From Diadema setosum (taxonomy: Eukaryota > Echinodermata > Echinoidea > Diadematoida > Diadematidae), in assembly GCA_033980235.1 (NCBI GenBank), contig CM067068.1, positions 202,001 through 266,000 of the forward strand: 64,000 bases of DNA. The letters run 5' to 3'. The notes beneath the pieces were generated by a model. The model worked only from the letters and a program-made list of their open reading frames with translations. It searched no databases and was not told the origin of the DNA. The translations under genes and the position numbers were made by a program. Below are positions 61,337 to 64,000 of this stretch, one piece after another (positions within the stretch are counted from its first letter, which is position 1; each line of letters starts with the position of its first letter).

Positions 61337-61727
61337 AACGGTAAGGCCGAAAAAAAAATGTATAGATATTACAGGGGGAAAAAGTCAATGCCCACTCAAC
61401 AATTGTGGCCGCGTGAACATGTATTGCATTGCTAGAAGGAAATGCGGCCTTGTAACGACTGAGGTCGCTGTGCCATTTCTGGCAATTTCGGAAAAATACG
61501 TCCCGCAGACATAAAACCTATAATCGGCTGATTTTGATACCTTGCCTTTAATCACAATTTTCAGTGTGATGACGTCATCAACGTACAAAACAATGACATG
61601 GACTTGAAAGGCAATTGCTCAAAGTACAACACCTCCGTTGTCGTCATTACATACTATTTGACAGAGTCAGGATGCAACATTCTGCAGCAGTCGAAGCAAT
61701 GTGGTCTCCAACACAAAACAGAGGGAT

Positions 61728-61730
<3 letters not shown>

Positions 61731-61760
<30 letters not shown>
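61731..61760. repeat. (GT)n microsatellite
   Basis: Fifteen or so GT units. Confidence 0.95.
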
Positions 61761-61763
<3 letters not shown>

Positions 61764-61861
61764 GGTGCGTTTATATACGAACGTAATTTCTACATGGACG
61801 AATGTGTAATACATCATTGAAGAAAAAAAAAAGTAAAATAGCTAGGTATTTTGTTTCGTGA

Positions 61862-61945
61862 TCTTGTGGGGTTCGAACCCGCACGAGTGCAACCTCACGT
61901 CTCTGAGACGGCGCCTTTAACCACTCGGCCATACGTCTCGACGAG
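61862..61945 (-). pseudogene. tRNA-Leu-like pseudogene (CAG anticodon position)
   Basis: The minus strand has an intact A box (TGGCCGAGTGG) with D arm GCCGAGTGGTTAAAGGC, a loop CTCAGAG that would put CAG at the anticodon, a long variable region as in Leu/Ser tRNAs, and a B box GGGTTCGAACCCC. The acceptor stem pairs poorly (only about three of seven pairs), the anticodon stem has two mismatches and the T stem one. It is most likely a tRNA pseudogene or the head of a SINE inside the 61197-63223 element, not a working tRNA gene. Confidence 0.65.
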
Positions 61946-63746
61946 AAAATATGAGGAACGTAAACTTATGTATGTGAAAGATGAATCAGGAATCGATTCG
62001 TCCACATTCCATTCTCATTTTCAGTTTTAAACTGCAAAATTGTCAACCTCATGAGAAGATTTCAAAGAACAAAATGCATGATTACTGCAGCTTATTGTCT
62101 CAGCTACAACATACTTAAATTTCAGAGGAAATGAAGCAAAATCAGCTGAGATAAAGGTGCTTAAACGTTGTCAAGTCAATGGATGGTTTAAAAAAAAATC
62201 ACTTCCCATAGACATAACACGTAAACTTGTCCGATTTTGCATCTTTACTTTCAATCACAATTTAAAGTATGATAACGTCATCAAATTTCAAAACCATGAC
62301 ATGGACTTGAAAGGCAAATGTTAAAAGTACAACATATGTGAATTTGGGATAATATTGAGCATAAACAACAGAGATACGAGCAAATGAATGTTAGAAACAG
62401 TACCTCAAAAAAATTAATTCCACTTTTTTGATTTCAGATGATGATATGATGACGTCATAATGTATTTCGGGAAATATTGATACTTGAAACGTTATTTCCA
62501 ATTCATATGCTTTTGTAATATGCAATAAAAACATAGGGTCAACGGACTTTTTAAAGAGCTATTGCGAAATAAACAAAGACATGTTTTTCGCTATATTTCC
62601 ACATAGACGCGCACACGAAATTTCAACTTTGACGCCAGCGCATTCCTTTGTTATAGGTCAACATCGATCGGAAATCAGTGGATATTGTTACTCAAAGTAT
62701 CAGGAATCCAAATCAGTCAAAAAAATTGCATTTTCATGTTGGTTACGCCCTCTGCGCGCGAAATTGCGCGGACGGACGCGCACGCGAGAAAATGTTTGAA
62801 ACGCTTAAAATTGTCTGAAACTTCGAGATTTCCCATTGGGAAGTCGTTTTGAGCCTTTTAAAATTTTGATGTGACCTGTGTAACTAGCGTTAAAAAGTAA
62901 GATAGAGCGTGACCTGAACTTCATGTCCACCGAAAATGATACAGAAATGACATCTAGTTATGAAGTTATGATCGATCATGTGACAAGGTCCGAAAATCAC
63001 AAAATGGCGCCTAGATGACGTCATAGATATGTTACTGTCATGAAAACCTTATTGTGGCTAGATTTTGTCATGAGACATGTCGACTGAAAATGTCATGTTA
63101 TTTCGTAATGTCATTCTTGAGATATTGACGACACAAAATTGTCCAGAAAGAAAGAAGAATAAAAAAAAATAAAGAGAGATTTTGACAATCACAATAGGTG
63201 ATACGCTGATAGCGTATCACCTAATAATACCTACAATGATTCTAAACAAAGTTTTGTTGAATGCATCCAGTGCCATAGTATTAGCATCATTTACATGTAT
63301 CAGCTGAGGAAGTGCACAATTCAACCCATAGATAAAAATGTGCTTAGAAAATCATGAAGAAATTTTGTGGGTTGCTGGAGAATTCACGCCAGCCAAAAGT
63401 ATTGTGAAATCAGTGAAAATTTATGGACTGTAAGGATATATATCTCAGTGTTTACAATACTTTCCAACGAACTGCAGTTTGTCATCATCAGGTGCAATGT
63501 ACAGTGTAAGCCCACACTGTATCATTCGATGCATTCACAATGTAAGGTGAATGAGGTGGGATTTTCCATATTTTGATTAGTAACATCCATCAGTATGTTT
63601 TAGACATTATCATAGAGATGTGTCCTCCCTGCATCACTTGATGAAGCATATGAAAAAGTGATTGCCAAAGTGCAAATATGGGAAGTACTGCAATATGGAA
63701 GAATAAATGAATAAAATTTTGATAGAAATGAAGTTGCTGTTTGTTT

Positions 63747-63945
63747 TACTGTAAAGTGGATATTTTCATGTAGATTATTTTTTTTTCCCCTTTGGTTCAG
63801 TAAGATTAATTTCATGTGTTTATAATTCCATGGAATCAGGACATTATTTACTGGAACACATGGCATGCAAAAATATTAATGTGCTTTTATTTTCACGCTA
63901 GCTTCTGGTTGTGCGAACTGCGTGAAAATTTCCATTTTTACAGTA
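63747..63945. mobile_element. MITE family 1, copy 3
   Basis: The ends are TACTGTAAAGTGGATATTTT and AAAATTTCCATTTTTACAGTA. The interior matches 8710-8934 closely (CCATGGAATCAGGAC, GGAACACATGGCATGCAA, GCTAGCTTCTGGTTG). Confidence 0.9.
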
Positions 63946-64000
63946 TATCCATAGGAAAGAGAAAAAGGAGTGCGCGAGTGTGTATTTCTGTGCCAAGGAT

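Larger units (their letters stand above)
61197..63223. mobile_element. About 2-kb element with TAGGTGATACGC ends and a terminal palindrome
   Basis: TAGGTGATACGC at 61197-61208 is inverted at the right end, where TAGGTGATACGCT (63195-63207), GAT, AGCGTATCACCTA (63211-63223) forms a 13-bp-arm palindrome. A 9-bp hairpin AACTCGTCA/TGACGAGTT (61177-61197) abuts the left end. The interior has a direct repeat of about 105 bp (near 61532 and 62233; GACATGGACTTGAAAGGCAA in both), several TGACGTCA-type strings, and tRNA-like sequence. No coding region. Class is uncertain: a TA-duplicating DNA transposon or a Helentron-like element are both possible. Confidence 0.55.
32136..64000 (+). other. First coding intron of the Dachsous-type gene (to window end)
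   Basis: The donor GTAAGA is at 32136. I scanned for cadherin hallmarks (DxNDNxP, LDRE, DADxGxN) in short frames and found none, so the next exon probably lies past 64000. The intron holds the repeats listed below; between them are AT-rich stretches with many TACATGTA motifs and no recognisable exon. A small unannotated exon or nested gene cannot be excluded. Confidence 0.65.

Noticed and set aside
61862..61945. Functional tRNA-Leu gene
   Set aside because: A and B boxes are good but acceptor and anticodon stems pair poorly, so I call it a pseudogene or SINE head.
32136..64000. Further cadherin exons
   Set aside because: No DxNDNxP linker or LDRE motif was found in any frame that I could follow; nothing supports an exon here.

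Overview
This window is animal genomic DNA with introns, rich in transposable elements, and has no prokaryotic features. The two genes I recognise are metazoan, AT-rich non-coding DNA dominates, and motifs such as TACATGTA and (CCGT)n tracts are common. Together these suggest a marine invertebrate deuterostome, perhaps an echinoderm of sea-urchin type. The phylum is an inference; I cannot test it without a database.

Layout. 1-9805 is intergenic. It holds hairpins, a short interstitial telomere-like block, a 157-bp tandem repeat, a Helitron/Helentron-like element nested inside a copy of itself (4697-7149), and a dead LINE on the minus strand (about 8430-9650) interrupted by a small DNA-transposon derivative. 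9826-11819 is GEMIN8, a subunit of the SMN complex that assembles spliceosomal snRNPs, in two coding exons on the plus strand; its intron carries a clean transposon insertion. 11820-29000 is intergenic and almost wholly repeats: several MITEs (short non-autonomous DNA transposons), a SINE-like sequence, a 5'-truncated L1/Tx1-like LINE on the minus strand (about 18361-21136), a 13-unit satellite array (23949-25908), and a three-level nest of insertions (27147-28354).

About 29100-29700 is CpG-rich and looks like the promoter and 5' leader of the next gene. 30264-32135 is the first coding exon of a Dachsous-type giant cadherin: signal peptide, five cadherin repeats and the start of a sixth, ending at a consensus splice donor. 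I find no further coding exon, so 32136-64000 appears to be one large first coding intron of at least 31.8 kb. It is filled with foldback MITEs, a Harbinger-like element with a broken Myb/SANT fragment, tRNA-derived SINEs and pseudogenes, and microsatellites.

GEMIN8 (RNA-particle assembly) and Dachsous (planar cell polarity and Hippo signalling) have no known functional link; they are simply neighbours in the same orientation. No multi-gene system of a new kind is visible. The most interesting material is the transposon biology: self-nested insertions into T runs, a set of elements with perfect 5-6 bp target duplications, and homopolymer junctions that nearly always have the same polarity.
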